A stretch of DNA of 59,645 nt, taken from the NCBI GenBank assembly GCA_945897955.1, contig CAMDGQ010000018.1, positions 1-59,645 of the forward strand. Direction: 5' to 3'. Source of the DNA: Tepidiphilus sp. J10. GTDB taxonomy: Bacteria; Pseudomonadota; Gammaproteobacteria; Burkholderiales; Thiobacillaceae. Made by a program: the position numbers and the translations under genes. Positions 7,135 through 15,449 of the stretch are shown in pieces. Under the pieces are notes generated by a model. That model was not told where the DNA came from. It ran no database searches and worked only from the letters and a program-made list of their open reading frames with translations. Positions within the stretch are counted from its first letter, which is position 1. Every line of letters starts with the position of its first letter.

Positions 7135-7836
7135 TCAGGCTGCGGACAATTCGCCGAACCGGCTCGTATCTATGATCCGTACGCGGGCGCCGCGGACGTG
7201 TATGACGCCATCGCGCTCGAGGCCGCGCAATACCCGAGAGAAAGTCTCCGGTGTGATGCTCAGGCTGGCGGCGATATCCTGTTTCAGGGCAGGGAATTCG
7301 TGGACCCACTCGTCCTGGTCGGCATTCTTTTCACTGTGATGGCGCAGGTAACAGAGCACGCGATCGACGCTGGAGCGGAGATGGCACATCTCCGCATCCC
7401 GGATCATGTTCAGCAACCCCTGGCTGACATTGGCCATGGCGTTGAGCGACAGAGCGGCATTGCGCCGCATTTCCTGCAGCAACAGCGACTTCTCAACGAT
7501 CAGAAGATGGCTGTCGCGCACCGCTTGCAGCGTCGCCGGACTGGGCTGGTCGAGCAACGCCTGCGCTTCGCCGAAGCTGTCCTCGCGGCGATAGATGGCA
7601 AGTACCTTGGCGACGCCATCGCGGGAGGAAATGCTGAGCTTGAGTTGACCGCTGACCACGATGCAGACGAATTCGAGCGGCATGCCCTGGCGCGCAACAA
7701 CATCGCCGCGCTGCACCGAAACCTGACAGGCCCCCACGGCCAGCCGCTTGATTTCCGCGCGCGGCACTGCCTTGAAATAACGCAAACGCCGCATGACCTC
7801 GGCAACATGGTCGTTTTCGAACGTGAGGGTTTGCAT
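7135..7836 (-). CDS. Crp/Fnr-family transcriptional regulator
   Basis: 233 aa. An N-terminal cyclic-nucleotide-binding fold (about residues 20-125, with VQRGDVVARQGMPLEFVCIV and RREDSFGEAQALLD) is joined by a long helix to a winged HTH. The recognition part is LKQDIAASLSITPETFSRVL (about 185-204). The N-terminal Cys cluster of FNR is absent, so it is not an Fe-S oxygen sensor. The PETFSR recognition helix is common in DNR/NNR-type and related regulators, but the effector (cNMP, haem/NO or none) cannot be determined. It is divergent from a two-component pair, with a large dyad in the shared promoter region. Confidence 0.88.
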   Translation of the reverse strand: MQTLTFENDHVAEVMRRLRYFKAVPRAEIKRLAVGACQVSVQRGDVVARQGMPLEFVCIVVSGQLKLSISSRDGVAKVLAIYRREDSFGEAQALLDQPSPATLQAVRDSHLLIVEKSLLLQEMRRNAALSLNAMANVSQGLLNMIRDAEMCHLRSSVDRVLCYLRHHSEKNADQDEWVHEFPALKQDIAASLSITPETFSRVLRGLERDGVIHVRGARVRIIDTSRFGELSAA

Positions 7837-7888
7837 GACGAGTCCACCTTAGCTGGCCCGGCCATGAAGCTGGCGGGGATGATTCAAG

Positions 7889-7900
7889 TGTATTGATACA
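7889..7900. promoter_or_regulatory. Short palindrome upstream of the Crp/Fnr gene
   Basis: TGTATTGATACA is a TGTAT-N2-ATACA palindrome 53 bp upstream of the regulator start. Its size and position suit a Crp/Fnr-type autoregulatory site, but it is not a canonical FNR (TTGAT-N4-ATCAA) or CRP box. Function is inferred. Confidence 0.3.
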
Positions 7901-7955
7901 AGAACCATGCCACCGCACTAACTGTGTTAAATCAAAGAGTTAAAAACTTTTACTC

Positions 7956-8007
7956 GCCCTGGCATGCCATATTGACAAATACGCTTGCCAATATGGCATG
8001 CCAGGGC
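7956..8007. repeat. Perfect 19-bp inverted repeat (dyad) in the divergent promoter region
   Basis: GCCCTGGCATGCCATATTG (7956-7974) is exactly complementary to 7989-8007, with a 14-nt loop. Each arm also contains the 10-bp palindrome TGGCATGCCA (7960-7969 and 7994-8003), so the element is two identical symmetric sites 34 bp apart. It lies between divergent genes, so it is not an ordinary terminator. A dual operator or a 5'-UTR hairpin of the kinase transcript are the likeliest readings. Confidence 0.9.
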
Positions 8008-8084
8008 TTGACGCCTTTGCTTACCGGCGCGAAGTAAAAACGCTTTCAGTTAGACTTGGCGCCCCCTCCGACGAAGCCACTGTC

Positions 8085-9665
8085 ATGCGCGCCTCTCCGT
8101 CCGCTGGCATGAAACGCAGCCTCGACACCTACATCTTCGCCATCTTCGCGCTGACCTTGTGCGCGGTGCTGGCCGTTGGCGGCGCTTCCTTGTTCATGGT
8201 CAACCGGATGATGGAAAAGACTTACGCAATCGAGGCGGAAAGTCGCAATGTCGATTTCATCAATCACCTGCACAACAAGACCTACAGCTTGATGCTTGCC
8301 GTCCAGCATTTCGTGGCCAGACCCGATGAACCCCACTTTCAGCACGCGCTGGCGCTGAGCCGGGAAATTGATGGCGACCTGGTCAGATACCTGCAACAAG
8401 AGGCGGAATCGGCCTATCCGGAAAGCGCGCGGGAAATCGGCCTGCTGCATCGCTTTCGCGACAGCGTGCGCAAGCAGCGCGAGACCATTGCCGCTTTCGA
8501 GGCCTTGGGCACCAACGCCGGACAACTCAGCCAGCCAGCAATGGCACTGGAGAAGAACGCCGAGTCGATCCAGCTGCTGGCCAGGGAAATAAACCGCCTG
8601 CACTTCGAGATCATCAGCCGCAAGGTCGCCATCACGCGCGACAGCATGTCGTTCGTCGCGATGCTCTACGCGCTGTTCTCCGGCCTTGGCCTCGCCCTGG
8701 TCTATGCCGGCTACCGTCTGCACTCCCGCTATATCGTCGAGCCGATCAAGTACCTGGCGAACTGCACCGGCAAAGTCGCGGCCGGTGATCTCTGCGCGCG
8801 CGCGCTTAGCGATTCGCAAACCGAGATCGGCGTGCTCTATCGCGCCTTCAACGACATGGTCGAAACCCTCCAGTCGCATGAGGAAAAACTGCTGAAATTC
8901 AATCGGGAACTGGAACAGCGCGTGCTGGAACGCACCCAGGAACTGGAAGCAGCCCAGGCCAGGCTTATGCGCATGGAAAAAGCGGCCATGCTGGGACAGA
9001 TCGCGACCAGCGTGAACCATGAAATCCGCACGCCCCTCAACGCGCTGTACCTGAACCTGCAAATTATCGGCAAGCGCCTCGAACAAGGCGACGGCGACGG
9101 CAAGTCGCTGCGCGAAGGTATCGGCGCAAGACTGGCGGTGATCGATCGCGAAGTCGCGCGGATCAGCGACATCCTGGAGGAGTTCGTGCTGTTTGCGCGC
9201 ATCGCAGCGCCCCGATTTGGCGACTGCGCGCTCAACGATATCGTCCGCCATGTCGCGGAACTGCTGACTCCGCGCGCCGAGCAGGCCGGCGTCGACCTGC
9301 GCCTCGCGCTCGCCGCCAGCGAACCGCATCTGGACGCCGACGAGAACAAGCTGACCCAGGTGCTGGTCAATCTCGGTGTCAACGCGCTACATGCAATGCC
9401 GGGGGGCGGCACACTGAGCATCGCGACGGACGACCTTGGCGACGCGGTCGACATCACCGTATCCGATACCGGCGTCGGCATCGCCGAAGCGGATATCACC
9501 AGCATCTTTCTGCCTTTCTTCAGCAAGAAGGAATCGGGCCTCGGTTTCGGCCTCGCCATCGCGCAGCGCATCATTGAGGATCACGCCGGCCATATCGTTT
9601 GCCGCAGCCAGTCCGGCGCGGGCGCCACTTTCGTCGCGCGATTGCCAAAGTCGCATGCTGTCTAG
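8085..9665 (+). CDS. Membrane sensor histidine kinase (NtrB-like output)
   Basis: 526 aa from the ATG at 8085; the first in-frame ATG (7998) lies inside the dyad and is unlikely. Layout: transmembrane helix near residues 14-36, a periplasmic helical sensor region of about 150 residues, a second transmembrane helix near 188-208, HAMP, a coiled coil, then the kinase core. The phosphorylated His is H312 in SVNHEIRTPLNALYLN. ATP-binding boxes are visible as NKLTQVLVNLGVNALHAMP, DTGVGI and SGLGFGLAIAQRI. The gene is followed 13 bp later by an NtrC-type response regulator, its obvious partner. The signal is not identifiable. Confidence 0.92.
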   Translation: MRASPSAGMKRSLDTYIFAIFALTLCAVLAVGGASLFMVNRMMEKTYAIEAESRNVDFINHLHNKTYSLMLAVQHFVARPDEPHFQHALALSREIDGDLVRYLQQEAESAYPESAREIGLLHRFRDSVRKQRETIAAFEALGTNAGQLSQPAMALEKNAESIQLLAREINRLHFEIISRKVAITRDSMSFVAMLYALFSGLGLALVYAGYRLHSRYIVEPIKYLANCTGKVAAGDLCARALSDSQTEIGVLYRAFNDMVETLQSHEEKLLKFNRELEQRVLERTQELEAAQARLMRMEKAAMLGQIATSVNHEIRTPLNALYLNLQIIGKRLEQGDGDGKSLREGIGARLAVIDREVARISDILEEFVLFARIAAPRFGDCALNDIVRHVAELLTPRAEQAGVDLRLALAASEPHLDADENKLTQVLVNLGVNALHAMPGGGTLSIATDDLGDAVDITVSDTGVGIAEADITSIFLPFFSKKESGLGFGLAIAQRIIEDHAGHIVCRSQSGAGATFVARLPKSHAV

Positions 9666-9678
9666 AAAGGAACGCAAC

Positions 9679-11019
9679 ATGAGCGCATCGCTGCTGATTG
9701 TCGATGACGACAAGCTGACCCGCGACACGCTGGCGGACGCCCTGGCGGATGACTACAGAACCTACACCGCAGCCAATGGCGCGGCAGCCTTGTCCATGCT
9801 GCAAGCCGGCGACTTCGACATAGTGCTGTCGGATCTGATGATGCCCGGCCTGAGCGGACTGGAGCTGATGGAAAAAATCAGTCAGCTCGCCAACCGGCCG
9901 GAGGTCATTTTCATCACCGGCCACGCCACCGTCGAATCGGCGGTGGAGGCGATGAAGCTGGGCGCGGCCGATTACATCACCAAGCCGGTGCGACTGGACC
10001 GGCTGTGCATGCTGTTGCAGAAAACCCTGGAAACACGTCGACTGCGCGAGGAGAACACGCGCCTGAAGAGCCGGATTCGGGAAGACAACGCCCGCGTCGG
10101 CCTGGTTGGCGCCTCGCCCGTGCTGATGAAGGCGCTCGACCATGCCAGGCAGGTCGCCGATACCGATGCCAGCGTGCTGATCGAAGGCGAAAGCGGCACC
10201 GGCAAGGAAGCCATCGCCAATTTCATTCATTACCAGAGCCACCGCTGCGCCGCACCGTTCATCAAGGTCAACTGCGCCGCGTTCGCCGAGGGGCTGCTCG
10301 AATCCGAACTCTTCGGCCATGAACGCGGCGCCTTCACCGGCGCGGTCGCGACCAAGAAGGGTCGCTTCGAGCTGGCGGATGGCGGCACGCTGTTTCTCGA
10401 TGAGGTGGGCGACCTGCCCGCCGCCGCCCAGGTCAAGCTATTGCGCTTCCTGCAGGAGAAGGCTTTCGAGCGCGTCGGCGGCAACAAAACCTACAAGGTG
10501 GATGTGCGCATCGTCGCAGCCACCAACCGCAATCTGCGCGATCTCGTGCGCGACGGCGCTTTTCGCGAAGACCTGTATTACCGCCTGCGCGTGGTCAGCA
10601 TCCTGGCGCCGCCGCTACGCGAGCGTAACGAGGACATCGACCCCCTGGTCCGCCATTTCCTGCGCCACTTTGGCGACATCCATAGCCGGCCGGTCGTCGC
10701 CATCACCAACGAGGCGCTCACGGCAATCAAAACGCATGCCTGGCCGGGCAACGTGCGCGAGCTGATGCACTGCGTCGAAAGCATGGTGGTGATGGCGCGT
10801 GGCTATACGCTGACGCCCGCCGACCTGCCGGAATACCTCGTGTTTGATGAAGCCAGCGGCCCGCCCGCCAATGCCGATAGCGGCATCATGGCCCAAATGG
10901 AGCGGCAAGCCATCGCGGATGCGCTGCGCCAGACCAACGGCAACAAGGTCGAGGCGGCGCGCCTGCTGGGCATCGGATTGCGCACGCTGTACCGCAAGAT
11001 CGACAAGTGGCGGCTGTGA
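9679..11019 (+). CDS. Sigma-54-dependent response regulator (NtrC family)
   Basis: 446 aa from the ATG at 9679, preceded by AAGGAA; the longer upstream reading overlaps the kinase and is rejected. Receiver domain residues 1-120 with phospho-acceptor Asp52 in DIVLSDLMMPG. The AAA+ sigma-54 domain carries Walker A GESGTGKE (about 169-176), the GAFTGA sigma-54 contact loop at 217-222 and Walker B GGTLFLDEVGDL. A Fis-type HTH closes the protein (NGNKVEAARLLGIGLRTLYR). It activates -24/-12 promoters when phosphorylated by the upstream kinase. Targets are unknown. Confidence 0.95.
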   Translation: MSASLLIVDDDKLTRDTLADALADDYRTYTAANGAAALSMLQAGDFDIVLSDLMMPGLSGLELMEKISQLANRPEVIFITGHATVESAVEAMKLGAADYITKPVRLDRLCMLLQKTLETRRLREENTRLKSRIREDNARVGLVGASPVLMKALDHARQVADTDASVLIEGESGTGKEAIANFIHYQSHRCAAPFIKVNCAAFAEGLLESELFGHERGAFTGAVATKKGRFELADGGTLFLDEVGDLPAAAQVKLLRFLQEKAFERVGGNKTYKVDVRIVAATNRNLRDLVRDGAFREDLYYRLRVVSILAPPLRERNEDIDPLVRHFLRHFGDIHSRPVVAITNEALTAIKTHAWPGNVRELMHCVESMVVMARGYTLTPADLPEYLVFDEASGPPANADSGIMAQMERQAIADALRQTNGNKVEAARLLGIGLRTLYRKIDKWRL

Positions 11020-11040
11020 AGCAACCGCAACTGGCTCCAA

Positions 11041-11451
11041 TCACTGGCCTCGCAAGCGCCCGGGCAAAGTTGCCGCCAAACCGGCATCGCCCAGCAGTTC
11101 GGTGTCGGCATGGGCGTAGGCCGGACTGCAGCAGCAGAGCATTCGGAGCGGTTCCTCACCGAGCGTCTCGACGCAGTGCGGCGTCCCCGGCGGAATCAGC
11201 ACGGTATCGCCTGGCTCAATTTCGAACCGGGTCTCGCCCAGGACCATGTGACCACGGCCGCTGATGATGTGATAAAGCTCTTCGCTGACCGCGTGCAGAT
11301 GCAGCCTTGTGCTTGCGCCCGGCTGGATGGTGGCTTCAGCCAGACTCTGGTTCTTGTTGCCATGCTGCGCGGGATGCAGCAGTTCGCGGATCTCGGAGCC
11401 ATCACGGGTAATGTAGGCGGCAATCTCCGCGTAGCGGGTTTTCATCGCCAT
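11041..11451 (-). CDS. Cupin-domain protein
   Basis: 136 aa, one small beta-barrel cupin. Motif 1 is PGASTRLHLHAVSEELYHI, with two His and a Glu as metal ligands. Motif 2 is PGDTVLIPPGTPHCVE, supplying the third His. Such single-domain cupins include mannose-6-phosphate isomerase-like and dioxygenase-like proteins. The gene follows phosphofructokinase by 11 bp on the same strand, so a sugar-related role is conceivable but unproven. The CCC run at CCCSPAYAH is unusual. Confidence 0.85.
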   Translation of the reverse strand: MAMKTRYAEIAAYITRDGSEIRELLHPAQHGNKNQSLAEATIQPGASTRLHLHAVSEELYHIISGRGHMVLGETRFEIEPGDTVLIPPGTPHCVETLGEEPLRMLCCCSPAYAHADTELLGDAGLAATLPGRLRGQ

Positions 11452-11462
11452 GACGCGGCCGC

Positions 11463-12563
11463 CTAATCGCCGAAGCTCGTTCCCACGCCACGCGCGCTGT
11501 CCACCCAGGGATGGTCGGGCGGCACGGTCTTGACCTGGCCGGCGACTTCTTCCAGCGCCACCGGCGCGCTCGTTTCACCGCGCGCGGCGATCATGAAGCC
11601 GTATTGCTTGCGTTCAATCAGATCGGCTGCGGCGGTGCCCAGGCGGGTAGCAAGCAGGCGGTCGGCGGCCGATGGCGTGCCGCCGCGTTGCAGGTGGCCG
11701 AGGATGGTCGGTCGCGCTTCCAGGCCGGTGAGCAATTCAAGCTGGCGTGCAAGGGTCAGCGTGCGCTCGGCATAGACCAGCTCAGGCTCGACCACCGGTT
11801 CTTTCGATTTTTTGTCCTTTTTCTTCGCGGCGGCGGCCTGCTGCGCGACGTATTCCTGTTGCGAAATGGCACCCTCGGCGACGGCGACGATGCTGAACGG
11901 CTTGCCTTTGCGCTTGCGCGTCTTGATCGCGTCAGCCACCGCTTCCACGTCGTAGGGAATTTCCGGAATCAGGATCACGTCGGCGCCACCGCTGATGCCG
12001 GCGCCCAGGGCCAGCCAGCCGGCGCGATGGCCCATGATCTCGACCACGATGATGCGGTGATGGCTGTGCGCGGTGCTGTGCAGACGGTCGATGGCGTCAG
12101 TGGCGATGCCGAGCGCGGTATCGAAGCCGAATGTGGTGTCGGTCAGCGCGACATCATTGTCGATGGTCTTCGGCAGGGTGACCACATTGAGGCCGGCCTG
12201 GTGCAGGCGCAGCGCGTTTTTCATGGTGCCGCCGCCGCCCAGGCAGACCAGGCAGTCGAGTCCGTTGGCGTGATAATTGGCGACGATGGTCTCGGTCATG
12301 TCGAGCACCTTGCCGTTTACCGGCATCTTGTGCGGCTTGTCGCGGCTGGTACCGAGAATGGTGCCGCCCAGCGTCAGGATGCCGGAAAGCGCCTCGCCTT
12401 CCAGCGCCATGGTGCGGTTTTCCATGAGTCCGCGAAAACCGTCGCGGAATCCGATGATGTGCATGCCGTAATGCGACAGACAGGCCTTGCCGACGCCGCG
12501 TATTGCCGCGTTGAGGCCGGGCGTATCGCCGCCGGAAGTGAGAATGCCGATGGATTGGGTCAT
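11463..12563 (-). CDS. 6-phosphofructokinase, mixed-substrate (group III-like) type
   Basis: 366 aa. It phosphorylates fructose-6-phosphate in glycolysis, or runs reversibly if PPi-dependent. Residues 7-18 ([12 protein letters not shown]) and PKTIDNDV at 131-138 are conserved catalytic segments. Two diagnostic positions are mixed. Lys132 (PK rather than PG) is typical of PPi or mixed-substrate enzymes, while the nucleotide motif is GGGGT at 109-113, with Gly where ATP enzymes have GGDGS and PPi enzymes GGDDT. Phosphoryl-donor choice is therefore uncertain. A lysine-rich insertion (about 247-262) is unusual. Probably co-transcribed with the cupin gene. Confidence 0.92.
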   Translation of the reverse strand: MTQSIGILTSGGDTPGLNAAIRGVGKACLSHYGMHIIGFRDGFRGLMENRTMALEGEALSGILTLGGTILGTSRDKPHKMPVNGKVLDMTETIVANYHANGLDCLVCLGGGGTMKNALRLHQAGLNVVTLPKTIDNDVALTDTTFGFDTALGIATDAIDRLHSTAHSHHRIIVVEIMGHRAGWLALGAGISGGADVILIPEIPYDVEAVADAIKTRKRKGKPFSIVAVAEGAISQQEYVAQQAAAAKKKDKKSKEPVVEPELVYAERTLTLARQLELLTGLEARPTILGHLQRGGTPSAADRLLATRLGTAAADLIERKQYGFMIAARGETSAPVALEEVAGQVKTVPPDHPWVDSARGVGTSFGD

Positions 12564-12690
12564 GGCCTTATCTAGGTCGGGATGAAAAAAGTGCGTTCGA
12601 TTGTCGTGTTCGCGGGCGGTGGAATCCAGCTTAACCTGTCGCTTCTACAATCACCGTCACCGATCACCTTCGACTGTGCATCACACCGAC

Positions 12691-13272
12691 ATGGCAAGCG
12701 GCCCCCTCCCACCCGATACATGCTGGGCGCGCGGATTTCCAGCACTGGAAAACCCGAACGCGCGCGGTCTCATACTCGGCAGCATGCCCGGGGTCGCATC
12801 GTTGCGCGCCGGTCGGTATTACGCGCATCCGCGCAACCAGTTCTGGCCGATCATGGGCGAACTGCTGGCAATCGATCTGGTCGGCATGGATTACTCGTTG
12901 CGCATGCAGGCACTGAGTGCAAGCGGTTACGCGTTGTGGGATGTGCTGCAATCCTGTCGGCGTCGGGGCAGCCTGGATGCGGACATCAGCACCGATTCGC
13001 TCGTCGTCAACGATTTCAAAACGTTTTTTCAACGTCATCCGGCAATCACCCATATCTACTTCAACGGCGCCGCAGCGGAGCGGCTTTTCCGGCGCCATGT
13101 GGCGCCGCCTCCGGACTGCCGTTGCCTGCGCCTGCCTTCGACCAGCCCGGCGCACGCAGCGCTTGATTATTCCGTCAAACTGGCAGCCTGGCGCAGCGTT
13201 CTCGACTGCGCGCAAAGGCAAACTCGATCAAACTTCAGCCCGCACCACTCAGCAGAAAAGGTCACGCCTTGA
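12691..13272 (+). CDS. DNA-deoxyinosine glycosylase (UDG superfamily, family 6-like)
   Basis: 193 aa. The enzyme removes hypoxanthine, the product of adenine deamination, to start base-excision repair. Motif 1 is LILGSMPGVASLRAGRYYA followed by HPRNQFWPIMGEL; motif 2 is LPSTSPAHA near residue 155. Both are characteristic of the family-6 UDG-like HDG proteins. The ATG at 12691 is chosen; an in-frame GTG 15 bp upstream is possible. Its stop overlaps the start of the HDOD gene as TGATG. No catalytic measurement can be inferred, but the family call is good. Confidence 0.85.
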   Translation: MASGPLPPDTCWARGFPALENPNARGLILGSMPGVASLRAGRYYAHPRNQFWPIMGELLAIDLVGMDYSLRMQALSASGYALWDVLQSCRRRGSLDADISTDSLVVNDFKTFFQRHPAITHIYFNGAAAERLFRRHVAPPPDCRCLRLPSTSPAHAALDYSVKLAAWRSVLDCAQRQTRSNFSPHHSAEKVTP

Positions 13273-14147
13273 TGGAAGCCGATCAACGTATTCAAGCGAT
13301 TCTCGCCAGCGGCATCAAGATTCCGCCGATGCCGGAGATGTACCTTCGCCTGAACACCCTGCTGCGCGATCCGGATGCCGGCCCGATGGAACTGGCCGCC
13401 TTGATTCGCGATGACGGCGCTCTCAGCGGAGCGGTATTTCGGGTCGTTGGCTCGCCTGTGTTCGGCCTGCACACGAAAGTCGACTCCTTGACCCGCGCGA
13501 TATCCCTGCTCGGAATGCGCAACACGGCAGCGCTGCTGCGCAGCGAGGCTCTGCGCGCAGCGCTGGGCGACCCGCGCCACGCCAGGGCCTTGCAGCAGTT
13601 GTGGAATCGCGGCTCCGAGATCGCCGCGCTTTGTGTCCTTGCCGCCAGAACCGCCGGCACGCGAGGCATCAGCCTGGATGCCGCCTACATGCTGGGCATG
13701 TTTCACGACTGCGGGCTGGCGCTGCTGTGCAAACGCTTTCCTGCTTACGCCGAAGCCCTGGGCGAATCGGAATCCTGGCCGGACATCCTCGAACTGGATC
13801 GCGAACACCAGCTCAGCCATGCCGTACTGGGACAAATGGTGGCCAAGAACTGGGCGTTGACCGATGAACTGGTGCTGGCGATTCGGCATCACCATGACCC
13901 GGATGCGGGAGCCTTGCACGATGAAGGCCTCAAACTCACTGCCGTACTGAACCTGGCGATACATGTTCACAACCAGGCAAACGGCCTGGACGACTCGGCG
14001 TGGACGACACTGTTGCGCAGCGAGTCCGCGCGCCGCCTGAACCTTGATGCCGACGCGCTGGACGCGTGGGAAGCGAAAATGCGGTCTGACGACGCTTTTC
14101 CGGCAAGCAGGACGATTGCCCCTCAATGCTCGAATGCGTCCGGCTGA
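13272..14147 (+). CDS. HDOD-domain signalling protein
   Basis: 291 aa, mostly a single HDOD domain (about residues 14-205). Typical features are IPPMPEMYLRLNTLLRDP, the LTRAISLLGMRNTAALL helix and the degenerate HD-like segments MLGMFHDCGLALLCK and LAIRHHHDP. HDOD proteins lack normal HD phosphohydrolase activity and act in signalling or stress regulation. There is no attached GGDEF, EAL or receiver domain. The start overlaps the preceding stop by one base, so expression is coupled to the glycosylase gene. Confidence 0.88.
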   Translation: MEADQRIQAILASGIKIPPMPEMYLRLNTLLRDPDAGPMELAALIRDDGALSGAVFRVVGSPVFGLHTKVDSLTRAISLLGMRNTAALLRSEALRAALGDPRHARALQQLWNRGSEIAALCVLAARTAGTRGISLDAAYMLGMFHDCGLALLCKRFPAYAEALGESESWPDILELDREHQLSHAVLGQMVAKNWALTDELVLAIRHHHDPDAGALHDEGLKLTAVLNLAIHVHNQANGLDDSAWTTLLRSESARRLNLDADALDAWEAKMRSDDAFPASRTIAPQCSNASG

Positions 14148-14185
14148 AGCCGCCATCGCCCCTCTTTCCTTCAACCCGGCCTGTC

Positions 14186-14479
14186 ATGAAAACCCTGCAC
14201 CTGAACGCCGACCAACTCGAACTCGGTTTCGACCAGACCCTCAAACTTGCCAACGCGGCCGCCGATCATGTGCTGGCAAAACAGGGCGGCGCAATGCTGC
14301 TGTCGTTTTATGACCGCGATCGCAATCTGGAGTCGCCGCATGGCGTTTCCGAATGCCACTTCCAATGTGCGATACCCGGCTGGCAGGACTATGCCGAGAA
14401 TCGCGGCGGTGCTTTGATGGTGAACTTCGAGCAGGGCCGTTTCGTGTTCTGCTACCGACCGCTGGACTTCGAAACATGA
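14186..14479 (+). CDS. Small AF1514/DUF5619-like protein
   Basis: 97 aa starting MKTLHLNADQ. The central stretch MLLSFYDRDRNLESPHGVSE and the GWQDYAENRGGALMV region match what I recall of the AF1514 (DUF5619) family, whose function is unknown. It is cytoplasmic with no membrane segment. Its stop overlaps the start of the RND adaptor gene as ATGA, so it is translationally coupled to an efflux system, an association worth noting. The start is set by conservation of the domain; the longer upstream reading lies in the HDOD gene end. Confidence 0.7.
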   Translation: MKTLHLNADQLELGFDQTLKLANAAADHVLAKQGGAMLLSFYDRDRNLESPHGVSECHFQCAIPGWQDYAENRGGALMVNFEQGRFVFCYRPLDFET

Positions 14480-15444
14480 GATTCGGCCCTCTGCTGCTGT
14501 TGATGCTGTCGTGCGCGGCGCTGCCCGCGTTTGCCTGGGAGGCGAAGCCGCTGCGCGAAGTCGCCCTCTATCCCGAACGCAGTGCGCAAGCACAGGTGCT
14601 CAGCCTGAACGAAAGCAGGATCGCCTCGGAGCTGGCCGCCCGCATCGTCAGGCTGGCGGTCGAGCCAGGCCAGCGTATTGCGCGTGGCGCGCTGATCGCA
14701 CAACTCGATTGCCGCGATTACGACCTGGCCGGCGAACGCGCCAGTGCGGCCAAAGCCGCCAGCGCGGCGCGCGCCCGACTGGCCGATCTGCAATATTCCC
14801 GCACGCAAAAACTGGCCGCCGAGGGTTTCGTCAGCAAGGAAGCGCTCGACAGCCGCGCCGCCGAACTCGAAGTCGCACGCGCCGACGTGGCGGTCAACGC
14901 GGCAGCGCTGAACACGGCGCGCGCGGCGCAGGGAAAATGCGCCGTGCGCGCACCTTTCCCGGCCATCGTGCTGGAAAGACTGGCGCAGGAAGGCGAAATG
15001 GCGCAATCCGGCACACCTTTGCTCAGCCTGCTCGACACTTCGAGCATCGAGGTACGCGCCGAGGTTCAGGCAGACGACGCCGTCAGCCTGAAGTCCGCAT
15101 CCAGGATCGACTTTGTCGACAGCGCGGGGCGTTATCCGCTGCGCCTGGTGCGTCTGTCGCCCGCGCTCACGAAGAACAGCCGTCTGGCCGAGGCACGCCT
15201 GCGCTTCACCACCGCAGCAGCCGCCGCACCCGGCAGCAGCGCGCGCGTGTTCTGGCAAAGTCGGGAAATGCATGTACCGGCGCAACTGCTGGCGCGCCGG
15301 CAAGGTCGGCTCGGCGTTTTCGTCGCGACCGACAAGACCGCACGCTTCCATGTCCTGCCCGGCGCGCAGGAGGGACGCCCGGCGAAAGCTACGGGCTTGC
15401 TTCCGGACAGCCGCATCGTGGTGCGCGGGCTGGGCGAACTCTGA
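14476..15444 (+). CDS. RND efflux periplasmic adaptor subunit (HlyD/MFP family)
   Basis: 322 aa with a signal peptide (LLLLMLSCAALPAFA). It has the membrane-fusion layout: a lipoyl half-motif (RIVRLAVEPGQRIARGALIA), an alanine-rich coiled-coil hairpin of about residues 85-150, the second lipoyl half (CAVRAPFPAIVLERLAQEGE) and a beta-barrel with ASRIDFVDSAGRYPLRL. It joins an inner-membrane RND pump to an outer-membrane channel. It starts inside the stop of the AF1514-like gene and lies 5 bp before the pump gene. No TolC-like channel gene is present nearby. Confidence 0.9.
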   Translation: MRFGPLLLLMLSCAALPAFAWEAKPLREVALYPERSAQAQVLSLNESRIASELAARIVRLAVEPGQRIARGALIAQLDCRDYDLAGERASAAKAASAARARLADLQYSRTQKLAAEGFVSKEALDSRAAELEVARADVAVNAAALNTARAAQGKCAVRAPFPAIVLERLAQEGEMAQSGTPLLSLLDTSSIEVRAEVQADDAVSLKSASRIDFVDSAGRYPLRLVRLSPALTKNSRLAEARLRFTTAAAAAPGSSARVFWQSREMHVPAQLLARRQGRLGVFVATDKTARFHVLPGAQEGRPAKATGLLPDSRIVVRGLGEL

Positions 15445-15449
15445 TCCGC

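Noticed and set aside
7889..7934. TTGAT and ATCAA half-sites near the Crp/Fnr gene as an FNR box
   Set aside because: The half-sites are about 40 bp apart instead of 4, so no canonical FNR box exists.
8046..9329. 427-codon open frame opposite the histidine kinase
   Set aside because: Antisense to clear kinase domains and without recognisable features.
14511..15449. 313 open codons upstream of the RND pump in the same frame
   Set aside because: They overlap the well-supported adaptor gene in another frame and are Arg/Gly/Thr-rich; RND proteins start at MRFYQALIRNHPLAN.
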